From positions 1,694 to 7,374 of the forward strand of contig DPJP01000356.1 in the NCBI GenBank assembly GCA_003542955.1: a DNA stretch of 5,681 bases, in the 5' to 3' direction. Source of the DNA: Armatimonadota bacterium. Its GTDB lineage: Bacteria; Armatimonadota; Zipacnadia; Zipacnadales; UBA11051. The notes beneath the pieces are model-generated. The model had not been told where the DNA came from, ran no database searches, and saw nothing but the letters and a program-made list of their open reading frames with translations. Positions 5,454 to 5,681 of the stretch are shown here, one piece after another. Within the stretch, counting starts at the first letter, position 1; every line of letters starts with the position of its first letter. The translations under genes were made by a program, and so were the position numbers.

Positions 5454-5681
5454 ATGCGCGCGATGATGATCACCGTCGGCACGGGCGACACCGTCGAGCA
5501 CGGCATCGCCTTCTCCATCGACTCGGGGAATCCGAACCTGGTCGTGCTCATGTGCACCGAGGCCAGTGAGGCCAAGGTGGAGCTGATCCGCGAGGCCATG
5601 CGCCCGCCGGGGCCGGAAGAGCTCATCTCGATGCGGGTCCATGACCCCGCCGACTTCGACCGCACCTATGCCGATTGCCGG
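5454..5681 (+). CDS. CARF-domain protein, N-terminal part (3' cut by window)
   Basis: The first 76 residues of a gene that runs off the right edge. The fragment reads as the start of a CARF Rossmann fold: strand MMITV (4-8), the ligand-loop GTGDTVEHG (9-17), helix to about 24, second strand NLVVLMCTE (28-36) with a polar TEAS loop (35-38), and a helix VELIREAM (42-49). This 'TVGTG-x-x-V-E-H-G-I/L-x-x-SI' opening resembles CARF proteins of type III loci, such as the TIGR02710-like group as I recall it; that assignment is from memory. CARF proteins bind cyclic oligoadenylate and usually carry a C-terminal HEPN or other nuclease, or act as ring nucleases, but the functional half is beyond the window. 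It has its own ribosome binding site and is separated from the TM-CARF gene by a structured gap, so it may be expressed independently. Its sequence is unlike the preceding CARF gene, so a recent tandem duplication is unlikely. Confidence 0.75.
   Translation, partial: MRAMMITVGTGDTVEHGIAFSIDSGNPNLVVLMCTEASEAKVELIREAMRPPGPEELISMRVHDPADFDRTYADCR

Noticed and set aside
1..5681. CRISPR array or repeat-spacer units
   Set aside because: No regularly spaced direct repeats were found by eye on either strand; the array for this system must lie outside the window.

Overview
The window lies inside a type III-A (Csm) CRISPR-Cas locus. All genes are on the + strand and tightly packed. The DNA is GC-rich with strong G/C preference at third codon positions and purine-rich (GGAG/GAGG) ribosome binding sites. 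This fits a high-GC bacterium, but no gene here allows a phylum assignment. No CRISPR array, adaptation gene (cas1/cas2), RNA gene or mobile element is visible. Both ends of the window cut through genes, so the locus continues on each side.

Layout: the 3' end of cas10/csm1 (2-280), csm2 (319-762), csm3 (774-1532), csm5 (1529-2593), csm4 (2590-3645), a 48-base gap with a hairpin, a G8 tract and a possible leader ORF, then cas6 (3694-4566), a membrane-anchored CARF protein (4563-5297), a 156-base non-coding gap with several hairpins (5298-5453), and the 5' end of a second CARF gene (5454 to the window end). Three junctions (csm3/csm5, csm5/csm4, cas6/TM-CARF) are 4-base ATGA stop-start overlaps, so cas10 through the TM-CARF gene is probably one transcription unit.

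How it should work, from family knowledge: Cas6 cuts the CRISPR precursor transcript into crRNAs. Cas10, Csm2, Csm3, Csm4 and Csm5 assemble on the crRNA, with Csm4 at the 5' handle, Csm3 and Csm2 along the guide, and Csm5 at the 3' end. Csm3 cuts target RNA, and target binding makes Cas10 synthesise cyclic oligoadenylate. CARF proteins sense that messenger. The sensor next to the complex is not a HEPN-nuclease Csm6. It is a small protein with an N-terminal hydrophobic region followed directly by a CARF domain, suggesting a membrane-acting effector in the general style of Cam1 or Csx23. A second CARF protein of unseen C-terminal function starts just downstream.

Most notable points: the TM-CARF effector, the paired CARF genes, the csm5-before-csm4 gene order, a four-cysteine cluster in Csm4, and the structured csm4-cas6 junction.
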